Of a stretch of 64,000 nt of DNA, positions 42,195 to 50,213 are shown piece after piece; positions within the stretch are counted from its first letter, which is position 1; every line of letters starts with the position of its first letter. Origin of the DNA: JBBQWZ01 sp038210135 (GTDB lineage Bacteria; Acidobacteriota; Terriglobia; Bryobacterales; Bryobacteraceae); NCBI GenBank assembly GCA_038210135.1, contig JBBQWZ010000011.1, forward strand, positions 1 to 64,000. Reading direction: 5' to 3'. The notes beneath the pieces are model-generated. The model saw only the letters and a list, made by a program, of their open reading frames with translations. It did not search any database and was not told the DNA's origin. The position numbers and the translations under genes were made by a program.

Positions 42195-43427
42195 CTACTT
42201 CCCGAACATCCGCTGACGCCAGCCCTTCAACTTGTCGCTCCAACCTCCTTGATGAGGGGCATCCGGCGTCTGCGTCGGCGGTCGCTTCGCACTCGCCAGC
42301 TCCGTCTCGAGCTTCACCGGCGCGTAGCGATCCTTACGAATTAACCGCACATGGAATCCGCTGAACGCATACGTCTTGCGAACCAGCCCCGCCTTCTTGT
42401 CTTCCACCACTACCGAAAACGAAGGCGAATCGCCGGTCGTCGAGGCCTCCAGCGGAAAGTATCCCTTCACGTTCCGCTCCACATAAGCCGTTTCGTAGCG
42501 GTGATGTTTCGTACTCCACACAAAGACGCGGAAGCTGTCGAACTGCGCCTCGCGCAGCCCCTTCCCCACCGTCGCCCATAAATAATTCGGGTGCGAGACG
42601 CCTTTTTCTTTTATCTCGCCGATCGGCAGATACGCCGCGATCCGCCGTCCCTCGGCGTACTGCGCCACCTCATCCGGAATCGCCATCACCAGCATCCGCG
42701 CCAACACCCAACCGGCCTTGCCGTCGCTCGTGCGGATCAGGCTCCAATCGTCCATCACGACCAGCCCTTCCGCCTTCGGTGGCGCCTTCGCCGCCGCCTT
42801 CTCCTTCTCCTCCAACTCCTCTTCGTCAACCTGCGAAAGTTCCAGCCAGTTCTCCGGTAGCGCCGGGGCTTTCGGCATCGGCGGAGGCGGCAGCTTTTTG
42901 CTTTCGCGGGCCTTCTTGGCTACCTCCTTCAACGCCGGCTGCTCGAAAACCGGCACGTTCCGTGGAGCCAGCTTCGGCGACGTACTGTACCCGATCACGT
43001 CCACCTTCATCTTTTCCGTGATCTTGTCGAAACTCGGCGCCGTCCGCGCCGGCTCCGTATGGATATTCAGGTCGTCATAGACTGTCGCGACACCCTGCGA
43101 TGGCATGTTCTTGCATTGGTTCGCCAGTCCGTTCAGACCGTCCATCTGCGCCTGGCTCAATAACGAGCCGGCGTCGGTCCATCCTTCAATATTCTGCGCC
43201 GTTCGGACTTTGATGAAGCGCCGCCGCGTCGCCAGCACATCCAATTTCTCGCCGTGCTTGACCGCCGCCGCAACAGGAGACTTCGGAGCCAGTTCCTTGC
43301 GCAGATTCAGTTGCATCGGCGCGACAAACGCCACGCCGATCGCTGGAGAAGGCGCGGCCGCGGTGTTGCAGCCTGTCAATGCGAGTGCGGCGAGGACGAA
43401 AATCGAAAGGTAAAGTTTTGCGGGCAT
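42195..43427 (-). CDS. SH3-domain lipoprotein of unknown function
   Basis: A 410-residue protein with lipobox LALTGC (Cys20). Two bacterial SH3-like units are separated by a charged linker: one at about residues 32-90 (MQLNLRKELAPKSPVAAAV, RFIKVRTAQNIEGWTDAG) and one at about 225-250 (GLVVMDDWSLIRTSDGKAGW). The linker near 170-220 is Pro/Lys/Glu-rich. The rest has no domain I recognise. SH3 lipoproteins often bind the cell wall. It is convergent with the MlaF-like gene. Confidence 0.78.
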   Translation of the reverse strand: MPAKLYLSIFVLAALALTGCNTAAAPSPAIGVAFVAPMQLNLRKELAPKSPVAAAVKHGEKLDVLATRRRFIKVRTAQNIEGWTDAGSLLSQAQMDGLNGLANQCKNMPSQGVATVYDDLNIHTEPARTAPSFDKITEKMKVDVIGYSTSPKLAPRNVPVFEQPALKEVAKKARESKKLPPPPMPKAPALPENWLELSQVDEEELEEKEKAAAKAPPKAEGLVVMDDWSLIRTSDGKAGWVLARMLVMAIPDEVAQYAEGRRIAAYLPIGEIKEKGVSHPNYLWATVGKGLREAQFDSFRVFVWSTKHHRYETAYVERNVKGYFPLEASTTGDSPSFSVVVEDKKAGLVRKTYAFSGFHVRLIRKDRYAPVKLETELASAKRPPTQTPDAPHQGGWSDKLKGWRQRMFGK

Positions 43428-43463
43428 GAACGGGTGGCCGCTTACCGGTTAGTCTAACAAGGG

Positions 43464-43625
43464 ATGCAAACTCCGGAAGAAAAAACACGGCCGTCGACAG
43501 AATATTACTGCCCGCAATGTCATCGCGCCGTCGCGGACCCGCTGGTCTGCGGCGATTGCACCGCCGTCATCTGCCGCGTCTGCGGAACTCCACTCGAACA
43601 AGTCGACGAATTGGGTATCGGCTAA
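43464..43625 (+). CDS. Small zinc-ribbon protein (53 residues)
   Basis: A short ORF, MQTPEEKTRPSTEYYCPQ to ELGIG, between the divergent lipoprotein and valS. It has four closely spaced Cys pairs or singles (CPQCH, CGDC, CRVCG), a pattern for one or two zinc ribbons. ACAAGGG directly before the ATG (43457-43463) is a plausible ribosome-binding site, though close. It lies 69 bases upstream of valS on the same strand. The function is unknown. Confidence 0.65.
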   Translation: MQTPEEKTRPSTEYYCPQCHRAVADPLVCGDCTAVICRVCGTPLEQVDELGIG

Positions 43626-43694
43626 ATCGACCCTCCCCGATTCTGTCTCCTCGCGGGAGCGAGGCCTACCGGGAAAGCTACACTGAAGATTCCC

Positions 43695-46292
43695 ATGGAA
43701 ATCGATAAGACGTACGACCCCCAGCGGGTGGAACCGCATTGGGCCAACTGGTGGATGGAATCTGGAATTTATCACGCCGACGTAAACGCGCCCGGACCCG
43801 TTTTCTCGCTCGCCATCCCTCCGCCGAACGTCACCGGCTCGCTCCACATGGGGCACATGTTCGAGCATTCGCTCATTGATGTCGCCGTCCGCTGGCATCG
43901 CATGCGCGGCGACAACACCCTCTGGCTTCCCGGCACCGACCACGCCGGTATCGCCACCCAGATGCTCGTCGAACGCAAACTCGCCGCCGAAGGCACCAGC
44001 CGCCAGGCGCTGGGCCGCGTCGAATTTGAACGCCGCGTCTGGGAATGGAAAGAGCAGTACGGCGGCCTCATCGTCAAACAGATGAAGCGCGTCGGCGAAT
44101 CCTGCGACTGGTCGCGCGAACACTTCACCATGGACGAAGGTCTCTCGCGCGCCGTCCGCGAAGCCTTCGTTCGCCTCTACGAAAAAGGCCTCATCTATCG
44201 CGGCGCCTACATGGTCAATTGGTGCCCCAGCTGCCAGACCGCCCTCTCCGACCTTGAAGTCGTGCATGAAGAAACCCAGGGCTCGCTCTGGCACATCCGC
44301 TATCCGCTGTCGGATGGCAGCGGCTTCATCGTCGTCGCCACCACGCGCCCCGAAACCATGCTCGGCGACACCGCCGTCGCCATGCACCCCGAGCATCCGC
44401 GCGCCCGCGAACTGCACACCAAATCGCTGAAGCTGCCGCTCACCGATCGCGAAATTCCCATCATCCTCGACGCGATGGCCGATCCGAAGTTCGGTAGCGG
44501 CTTCGTGAAGATCACCCCCGCCCACGACCCCAACGATTTCGAAGCCGGTAAGCGCCACGCGCTCCCCAGTATCAAAATCCTCGACGAAAGTGCGAAGATG
44601 ACGGCCGCCGCCGGTCGCTTCGCCGGCATGGACCGCTTCGCCGCGCGCAAGGCCGTCGTAGCCGCGCTCAAGGAACTCGACCTCATCGAAAAGATCGAGG
44701 ATTACACCGTCAGCCTCAGCAAATGCTCGCGTTCGAAAACCGTCGTCGAGCCCCTCGAATCCATTCAGTGGTGGGTGAAAATGAAGCCCCTCGCCGAGCC
44801 GGCCATCGCCGCCGTCGAGAGCGGACGCACCACTTTTGTGCCCGCCAACTGGTCAAAAACGTATTTCGAATGGATGTACAACATCCGCGACTGGTGCATC
44901 TCGCGCCAGCTCTGGTGGGGCCATCGGATCCCTGCCTGGCACTGCCAGTCCTGCCACGAAATCACCGTGTCGCGCGAAGATCCGACAGTGTGCTCGAAAT
45001 GCGGCTCGGCGGATTTGAAACAGGATACCGACGTCCTCGATACCTGGTTTAGCTCTGGCCTGTGGCCCTTCTCGACCCTCGGCTGGCCCGACAAAACGCC
45101 CGACCTCGCGAAGTATTATCCCAACACCCTGCTCGTCACCGGCTTCGACATTATCTTCTTCTGGGCCGCTCGCATGATGATGTTCGGCATCGAATTCATG
45201 GGCGAGACGCCTTTCAAGCAGATCCACATCCACGGCCTGGTGCGCGACGCCGACGGCCAGAAAATGTCGAAGACCAAAGGCAACGTCGTCGATCCTCTGG
45301 AGATTAATGAGAAGTACGGCACCGACGCCGTGCGTTTCGCGCTCCTTGTCAGCGCCGCCGCCGGAGCCGACGTCTCCTTCGGCGAAGAGCGTCTCACCAG
45401 CGCCCGCAATTTCTCGAACAAAATCTGGAACGCCTCCCGCCTCATCTTCAGCCGCGTCGGAGTACAAGTCCCGGCCGCGTGCCCGAAACTCGATACGCTC
45501 GAAGACCGCTGGATCGTCAGCCGCCTGAACGCCACCGCCGAAAAAGCCAATCGCGCCATCGAATCGCATCGCTACCACGAAGCCGCAGACGCCCTCTGGA
45601 CCTTCTTCTGGGATGAATTCTGCGACTGGTACCTTGAGCTCATCAAGCTCCGCGCCGACGTGCCGGTGCTGCTGTGGGTGTATGAACAAGCCCTCCGCCT
45701 GCTGCATCCGATGATGCCCTTCATCACCGAAGAACTCTGGCAGCGCCTCGAAACTGAAGCCGGAGCGAAGCTTGGCAAATCCATTTCGCTCGCCGCGTAT
45801 CCGGCTTTCGCGGAAGCGCTCGCCGACACCGCGGCCGAATCCGAAATGGCGACCATGCAGTCGATCGTCACTTCCGCCCGCACCATCCGCGCCGAACGCA
45901 AAGTCGATCGCAAACTCAACGTCCCCGGAATCCTCTACGCCGAGGGCGCCGCCATTGGAGTCGCCCGTGCCCGCGCGGAAGCCATCGGCAAGCTCGCGAA
46001 CATCACCCTCGAACTCAAGGAAGGCAAGGCTCCCAAGCTCGAAGGCGCAGTTCGCTCGACCCCCGAGTTCGATCTGATCCTCGAACTTCCTGAAGCCGAA
46101 GGCGAGCGCGACCGCCTCATCAAAGAGAACGAACAGCTCAAGAAAGTCATCGAAAGCTCCGACCGTCAACTCGCCAACGAGGACTTCATCAACAAGGCGC
46201 CGGAGAAAGTTATCCTGACCATTCGCCAAAAGAAAGCCGACTACGAAGCGCAATTCACGAAGAACCTCGCCGCCATCGAGCGGTCCGCATAA
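43695..46292 (+). CDS. valS: Valyl-tRNA synthetase
   Basis: An 865-residue class I synthetase. The HIGH motif is HMGH in PPPNVTGSLHMGHMF near residue 45, and KMSKS is KMSKTKGN near residue 520. The CP1 editing domain (TTRPETMLGD near residue 215) and a Cys-rich insertion (CQSC and CSKC near 415-435) are present. A C-terminal coiled coil of about 65 residues closes the chain, as usual for ValRS. It charges tRNA-Val. nadC follows after one base. Confidence 0.97.
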   Translation: MEIDKTYDPQRVEPHWANWWMESGIYHADVNAPGPVFSLAIPPPNVTGSLHMGHMFEHSLIDVAVRWHRMRGDNTLWLPGTDHAGIATQMLVERKLAAEGTSRQALGRVEFERRVWEWKEQYGGLIVKQMKRVGESCDWSREHFTMDEGLSRAVREAFVRLYEKGLIYRGAYMVNWCPSCQTALSDLEVVHEETQGSLWHIRYPLSDGSGFIVVATTRPETMLGDTAVAMHPEHPRARELHTKSLKLPLTDREIPIILDAMADPKFGSGFVKITPAHDPNDFEAGKRHALPSIKILDESAKMTAAAGRFAGMDRFAARKAVVAALKELDLIEKIEDYTVSLSKCSRSKTVVEPLESIQWWVKMKPLAEPAIAAVESGRTTFVPANWSKTYFEWMYNIRDWCISRQLWWGHRIPAWHCQSCHEITVSREDPTVCSKCGSADLKQDTDVLDTWFSSGLWPFSTLGWPDKTPDLAKYYPNTLLVTGFDIIFFWAARMMMFGIEFMGETPFKQIHIHGLVRDADGQKMSKTKGNVVDPLEINEKYGTDAVRFALLVSAAAGADVSFGEERLTSARNFSNKIWNASRLIFSRVGVQVPAACPKLDTLEDRWIVSRLNATAEKANRAIESHRYHEAADALWTFFWDEFCDWYLELIKLRADVPVLLWVYEQALRLLHPMMPFITEELWQRLETEAGAKLGKSISLAAYPAFAEALADTAAESEMATMQSIVTSARTIRAERKVDRKLNVPGILYAEGAAIGVARARAEAIGKLANITLELKEGKAPKLEGAVRSTPEFDLILELPEAEGERDRLIKENEQLKKVIESSDRQLANEDFINKAPEKVILTIRQKKADYEAQFTKNLAAIERSA

Positions 46293-46293
46293 A

Positions 46294-47133
46294 GTGAAAC
46301 TCGACATCAACCATCCCGACGTCGCCGCGCTGATCGAGCGAGCCCTTGCCGAAGACATCGGTGCGGGCGATATCACGACGAACGCAACAGTGGACGCCGC
46401 CATCCAGGCCGAAGGCCGCTTCTTCGCGCGCCAACCCATGGTCGTCGCCGGCGTCGAATTGCTGAACTTACTCATGCCCGCGCCCGTCGAGGTGCACCTC
46501 GCGAGCGGCGATTCCGCCCAGCCCGACGATGTCATCGCGTCCGTGCACGGATCCGCCCGGACCCTGCTCACCCGCGAGCGCGTCTCCCTGAATTTCCTTC
46601 AGCGCCTCAGCGGAGTCGCCACCCTCGCGCGCCGCTACGTGGACGCCGTCGCCGGAACCGGCGCGAAGATTCTCGACACCCGAAAGACCACCCCCGGCTG
46701 GCGCGTCCTCGAAAAAATGGCGTCCGCCGCCGGCGGAGTCACCAATCACCGCATGGGCCTCTACGACGCGGTCTTGATCAAGAACAATCACATCACCCTC
46801 GCCGGCGGAGTCCGTCCCGCCGTCGAACGCGCCCTCAAATCCACCAGTGGCATTCGCGTCGAGTGCGAGGTCCGCACGCGCGCCGAGATCGACGAAGCCC
46901 TCGACGCCGGCGCCATGGACCTCCTGCTCGATAACATGACCCCCGCCATCGCCGCCGAGGAAATCCGCTACATCCGCGCACAGAAGGCCGGAGTCAAGGT
47001 CGAGCTCTCCGGCGGCATCACCCTCGACACCGTCCGCGCGTACGCCGAGGCAGGCCCCGATTTCATTTCCGTCGGAGCCATCACCCACTCCGCCATCGCC
47101 GTCGATATCAACTTCCATCTGAGGCCGCGCTAG
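46294..47133 (+). CDS. nadC: Nicotinate-nucleotide pyrophosphorylase (quinolinate PRTase)
   Basis: 279 residues from a GTG one base after the valS stop, so translation is probably coupled. Active-site segments are ILDTRKTTPGWR near 128, NHRMGLYDAVLIKNNHI near 150, and VEVRTR-type VECEVRTRAEID near 190. A late Gly-rich phosphate loop, GGITLDTVRAYAEAGPDFIS, follows. It converts quinolinate and PRPP to nicotinate mononucleotide in NAD synthesis. nadA and nadB are not in the window. Confidence 0.95.
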   Translation: MKLDINHPDVAALIERALAEDIGAGDITTNATVDAAIQAEGRFFARQPMVVAGVELLNLLMPAPVEVHLASGDSAQPDDVIASVHGSARTLLTRERVSLNFLQRLSGVATLARRYVDAVAGTGAKILDTRKTTPGWRVLEKMASAAGGVTNHRMGLYDAVLIKNNHITLAGGVRPAVERALKSTSGIRVECEVRTRAEIDEALDAGAMDLLLDNMTPAIAAEEIRYIRAQKAGVKVELSGGITLDTVRAYAEAGPDFISVGAITHSAIAVDINFHLRPR

Positions 47134-47153
47134 CACGCCGGCCACACAAATCC

Positions 47154-47885
47154 ATGATCGACGTCGCATATTTGCGGGAACATCTGCCTGGGCGCGAAGT
47201 CCACTGGCATTCCTCCATCGATTCGACCATGTATGAAGCGCAGCGTCTCGCGACTCTCGGCTGCCCGAGCGGCACCGTCGTCGGATCCGAAGAGCAACTC
47301 GCCGGCATCGGGCGCCACGGCCACAGCTGGCATTCTGAAGCCGGCGCCGGGCTCTACATCACTGTCGTTCTCCGCCTCGCCTCTACCGCTCCGATTGTCA
47401 CGCTCATGCTCGGCGTCTCCGTCCAGGAAGCCATCGCCGCCGCCTGCGGCGTGCGCTGCGACTTGCGCTGGCCTAACGATCTACTCGTGGACGGCAAGAA
47501 GGTCTGCGGAATTCTCGCGCAGATTCACGAAGGCGCCATCCTCGCCGGAATCGGGATTAACGTGAATCATTCGGAATTCCCCGCCGAACTTGCCACCATC
47601 GCGTCGTCCCTTCGCATCGCCGCCCGCACAATGCTGAGCCGCGAAAATCTCCTCGTGCATCTCCTCGAATCCATCGATCGCCACGCCGGTCTGAACAACG
47701 ACGATATTCTTCGCCTGTTCACTCAGGGCTCAAGCTTCGTCCGAGGCCGCCGCGTCATCGTGGACAACATGCACGGCACCACCGCCGGACTGAATCCCGA
47801 CGGCTTCCTGATCCTCGAAAGAAAGGACCACGGCCGCACGCTCATCCTCGCCGGAGGCGTGCGGCCGGATCCTTCCAGCGACTAA
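47154..47885 (+). CDS. birA: Biotin--[acetyl-CoA-carboxylase] ligase
   Basis: A 243-residue biotin protein ligase without the N-terminal repressor helix-turn-helix, so it is an enzyme only. The biotin/ATP segment reads STMYEAQRL and then GIGRHGHSWHS, where the usual GRGRRGRxW loop has His in place of two Arg. RWPNDLLVDGKKVCGIL carries the catalytic Lys. It attaches biotin to the acetyl-CoA carboxylase carrier protein. It follows nadC by 20 bases. Confidence 0.92.
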   Translation: MIDVAYLREHLPGREVHWHSSIDSTMYEAQRLATLGCPSGTVVGSEEQLAGIGRHGHSWHSEAGAGLYITVVLRLASTAPIVTLMLGVSVQEAIAAACGVRCDLRWPNDLLVDGKKVCGILAQIHEGAILAGIGINVNHSEFPAELATIASSLRIAARTMLSRENLLVHLLESIDRHAGLNNDDILRLFTQGSSFVRGRRVIVDNMHGTTAGLNPDGFLILERKDHGRTLILAGGVRPDPSSD

Positions 47886-47917
47886 ATACGCGCCAGCGCG
47901 CAGCAATGCGCATGCGT

Positions 47918-47972
47918 CGAGGCGCGCACGAAGCGAGTCGAAGACGAGCGCAGTAAGTGCCCTTCGCGTCTT
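47918..47972 (+). repeat. Long-form dispersed structured repeat, copy C (diverged)
   Basis: Downstream of birA. It has the same spacing as copies A and B but different stem bases: GCAC, GAA, a 7-bp apical stem GCGAGTC/GACGAGC with tandem G-A mismatches around loop GAA (47933-47949), then GCAGTAA and GTGC. Here GCAC pairs with GTGC. The preserved lengths and loops with changed stems point to structure conservation. AAGACG/CGTCTT plus TTTT at 47941-47974 could instead form a terminator for birA. Confidence 0.7.
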
Positions 47973-48018
47973 TTGCCAGCGTGCTCCCGGGACAGCGAGA
48001 TACTAAACATGGAGATCC

Positions 48019-48681
48019 GTGGACGCCAATTACTTTAATTACTTCACCGAAGTAGAGGATCACTTTCGCCGCGCGCGTGGAACCGGCTTCTTCCTTCTCT
48101 CCACGCTCGATTGGGCGCTCATCGAGCAATGGAAAAACTCCGGCGTTCCTCTGGAAGCCGTTCTGCGAGGCATCGACGCCGCGTTTGAAAAGTGGAAGAC
48201 CCGCCGCAATCGAACGCAGATGGTGAACTCCATCGCCTACTGCACCCAAGCCATCACCACCGAAGCGAAAGCCATGGCCGAAGGCGCGCCGCGCGTGTCC
48301 AAGCAAACCGCGCCGCCCTTCACGATCGACGATCTCAAGGCGCACTTCAGCCGCACCGCGCAGGCCCTTCGAATCGCCGGTGTCACGGGAATCGCCGACT
48401 CGCTCGACGCCCTCGACCGCGATGCCGATCAACATTACGCGGACCTGGAACAGTTGGAGCAGCGTATGACCGCGCTCGAAGACAAGCTGGTCGCCGAAGT
48501 CCGCACCCACGCCACCGAGGAATCGTTATTCGCCGCGCGCCGCGACGTCGATGCGCAATTGAAGCCGTATCGAAGCAAAATGACCGCGGAACAACTCGCC
48601 ATGCTCGAACGCCAACTTCTCGAGCGCCGCCTGCTCGAAGATCTAAAGCTCCCCCGCCTCAGCCTCTTCTACATCCGCTAA
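48019..48681 (+). CDS. Conserved protein of unknown function with coiled coil
   Basis: 220 residues from a GTG with GGAG upstream. The N-terminal half reads DANYFNYFTEVEDHFRRARG and LLSTLDWALIEQWK, then GVPLEAVLRGIDAAFEKW, a helical module. The C-terminal half is a Leu/Glu/Arg-rich helix (EQLEQRMTALEDKLVAEVRT), a likely coiled coil. There is no signal or membrane segment. Position after birA gives no clear role. Confidence 0.7.
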   Translation: MDANYFNYFTEVEDHFRRARGTGFFLLSTLDWALIEQWKNSGVPLEAVLRGIDAAFEKWKTRRNRTQMVNSIAYCTQAITTEAKAMAEGAPRVSKQTAPPFTIDDLKAHFSRTAQALRIAGVTGIADSLDALDRDADQHYADLEQLEQRMTALEDKLVAEVRTHATEESLFAARRDVDAQLKPYRSKMTAEQLAMLERQLLERRLLEDLKLPRLSLFYIR

Positions 48682-48736
48682 GCCGCGCGATTGGGCTGCC
48701 CATGCGACCCTTCAGGGTGCGACTTTCTGCGTGATA

Positions 48737-48802
48737 GCCCCGCCCGTCAGGGCGGGGACTCGTTTCCCGTCGACCGTCGTAAAGGTCAATCGCGGAGGCC
48801 CG
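48737..48802 (+). repeat. Short-form GTCA hairpin plus shared 45-base tail
   Basis: 48738-48757 is CCCC-GCCC-GTCA-GGGC-GGGG. The tail with GTAAAGGTCAATCGCGGA aligns with 25545-25589, so this is the second copy of that ~67-base repeat. It ends on the base before the stop codon of the minus-strand sulfite oxidase-like gene, the same placement as at 25589/25591. Confidence 0.85.
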
Positions 48803-50179
48803 TCAGCGCGGGCGATAGCCCCACTTCGAAACTAGAAAATCGAGGATCGAACCACGGTCGTCCGCCTTGATCGGCGCGCCCCAGTTGACCATCTTCGTCA
48901 CTTCCCGATCCCATTGCGCGCGCGTCAGCCGCTGCTGTTCCATCACGTCCGACCCGTGACACGTCAGGCACGCCGCCTTCACGTTCGCCGGAATATCGCG
49001 CACCGCCATCGCATTCGACGGGGCCGCGGCTGGTCCATGCGGATCGGTCGAAACCGCTTCCACGCCCACGCGATGCACGGCGTTGTTCTGATATCCGCTC
49101 GGATTCCATTCCTGCGCGAATGGCTGGATCGCCGACGCCGTCTTCGCGCGCGACATCACGTTGTAATAGCCGTCGCTCGCCGGCGTCCAATTCAAACTCC
49201 ACAGCCGCCAACCGAACTGCGACTTGTCATTGCCAAGCGGCGCCGGCTTCCAACTCCGGCCGCCATCCACGCTGACATCGACGCCGGTAATCGGACTGTC
49301 GTCGCCCGCCCAGGCCGCGCCCGAAATTGCCGTCGGCTTCCCCGTAGCGATCTGACCGCCGATCAGCGGAGCCGCAATCACCGACTTCACGCGCAGGCTC
49401 TGCACCGGCCGCATCTTGTCCGGCGGCACCGCCACTCCAGGAGCCGCCAGCTTCTCCGGATAACGATACGCGGTCTTCATGAAGAAGCCTTCGAATTCCT
49501 TATCGAGCACCTGAATCCGGGTCAGCCACTTTACCCACGAGTCGCTCGCCCAACCCGGTACGATCACGCGCAGCGGAAAGCCATGTGCCACCGGCAGCGC
49601 CTGCCCATTCATCTCGTAAGCCAACAGCGTATTCGGATGCAGCGCGCGCTTCACCGGAATCGTACGCTGGAATTCCGGCATCGTACCGATCGGCACGTCC
49701 GCGCCATCGAATAAAACCTCGAGTGCCGCCGGCTTGATACCGGCTTTCTTCAGCACATCCGCCAGCCGGACGCCGCCCCATTTCGCGTTCCCCACGCCAC
49801 CGTATTCCCACTGCAGGCCCGGCATCGAAGGCTCGAACAAACCGCGCCCATTGCCCGCGCATTCGCAGACGCTAATGGTTTCGACTTTGGGCAGCTTCTT
49901 CAAGTCGTCCATCGTGAGCGACAGCTTGGTGCCCACTTCGCCCTCCACTTCCAAACGCCACGAAGCCAGTTCGACCGTCGGCGTGTAGTGATGGCTGCGA
50001 ACGAAGAAATTCTCGATCGGCGTCAGATAGTGCTGATAGCCCGACATCGGCATCTCGGCGTCGTATGGACGCGCCGATCGCACAATCATGTCGCGCTTGG
50101 TCTCTTCCGCTCCGCGAATCGTGGAGCCGGCGGCGAGCGTGGCCGCGATCTGGAATAGTTTTCTGCGGGAATAATTCAT
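48803..50179 (-). CDS. Tat-exported sulfite oxidase-like molybdoenzyme with C-terminal cytochrome c
   Basis: The start at MNYSRRKLFQIAATLAAG has a twin-arginine motif SRRKLF, so the folded enzyme is exported. The oxidoreductase molybdopterin domain spans about 35-215 with the molybdenum-ligand Cys in SVCECAGNGRG near residue 105. A dimerisation domain follows to about 385. Near 405 comes a haem c site, ACLTCHGSDV. Fused haem suggests direct electron transfer from Mo to cytochrome c, as in SorAB-type systems. The sulfite specificity is inferred. Confidence 0.88.
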   Translation of the reverse strand: MNYSRRKLFQIAATLAAGSTIRGAEETKRDMIVRSARPYDAEMPMSGYQHYLTPIENFFVRSHHYTPTVELASWRLEVEGEVGTKLSLTMDDLKKLPKVETISVCECAGNGRGLFEPSMPGLQWEYGGVGNAKWGGVRLADVLKKAGIKPAALEVLFDGADVPIGTMPEFQRTIPVKRALHPNTLLAYEMNGQALPVAHGFPLRVIVPGWASDSWVKWLTRIQVLDKEFEGFFMKTAYRYPEKLAAPGVAVPPDKMRPVQSLRVKSVIAAPLIGGQIATGKPTAISGAAWAGDDSPITGVDVSVDGGRSWKPAPLGNDKSQFGWRLWSLNWTPASDGYYNVMSRAKTASAIQPFAQEWNPSGYQNNAVHRVGVEAVSTDPHGPAAAPSNAMAVRDIPANVKAACLTCHGSDVMEQQRLTRAQWDREVTKMVNWGAPIKADDRGSILDFLVSKWGYRPR

Positions 50180-50213
50180 GGGATAAGAGTACAAACCAAA
50201 AACTTGAAAAACT

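Noticed and set aside
44853..46571. Long antisense open frame (572 codons) opposite valS
   Set aside because: It mirrors the real codons of valS in a GC-rich gene; it has no ribosome-binding site, repetitive acidic/Gly composition and no known motif.
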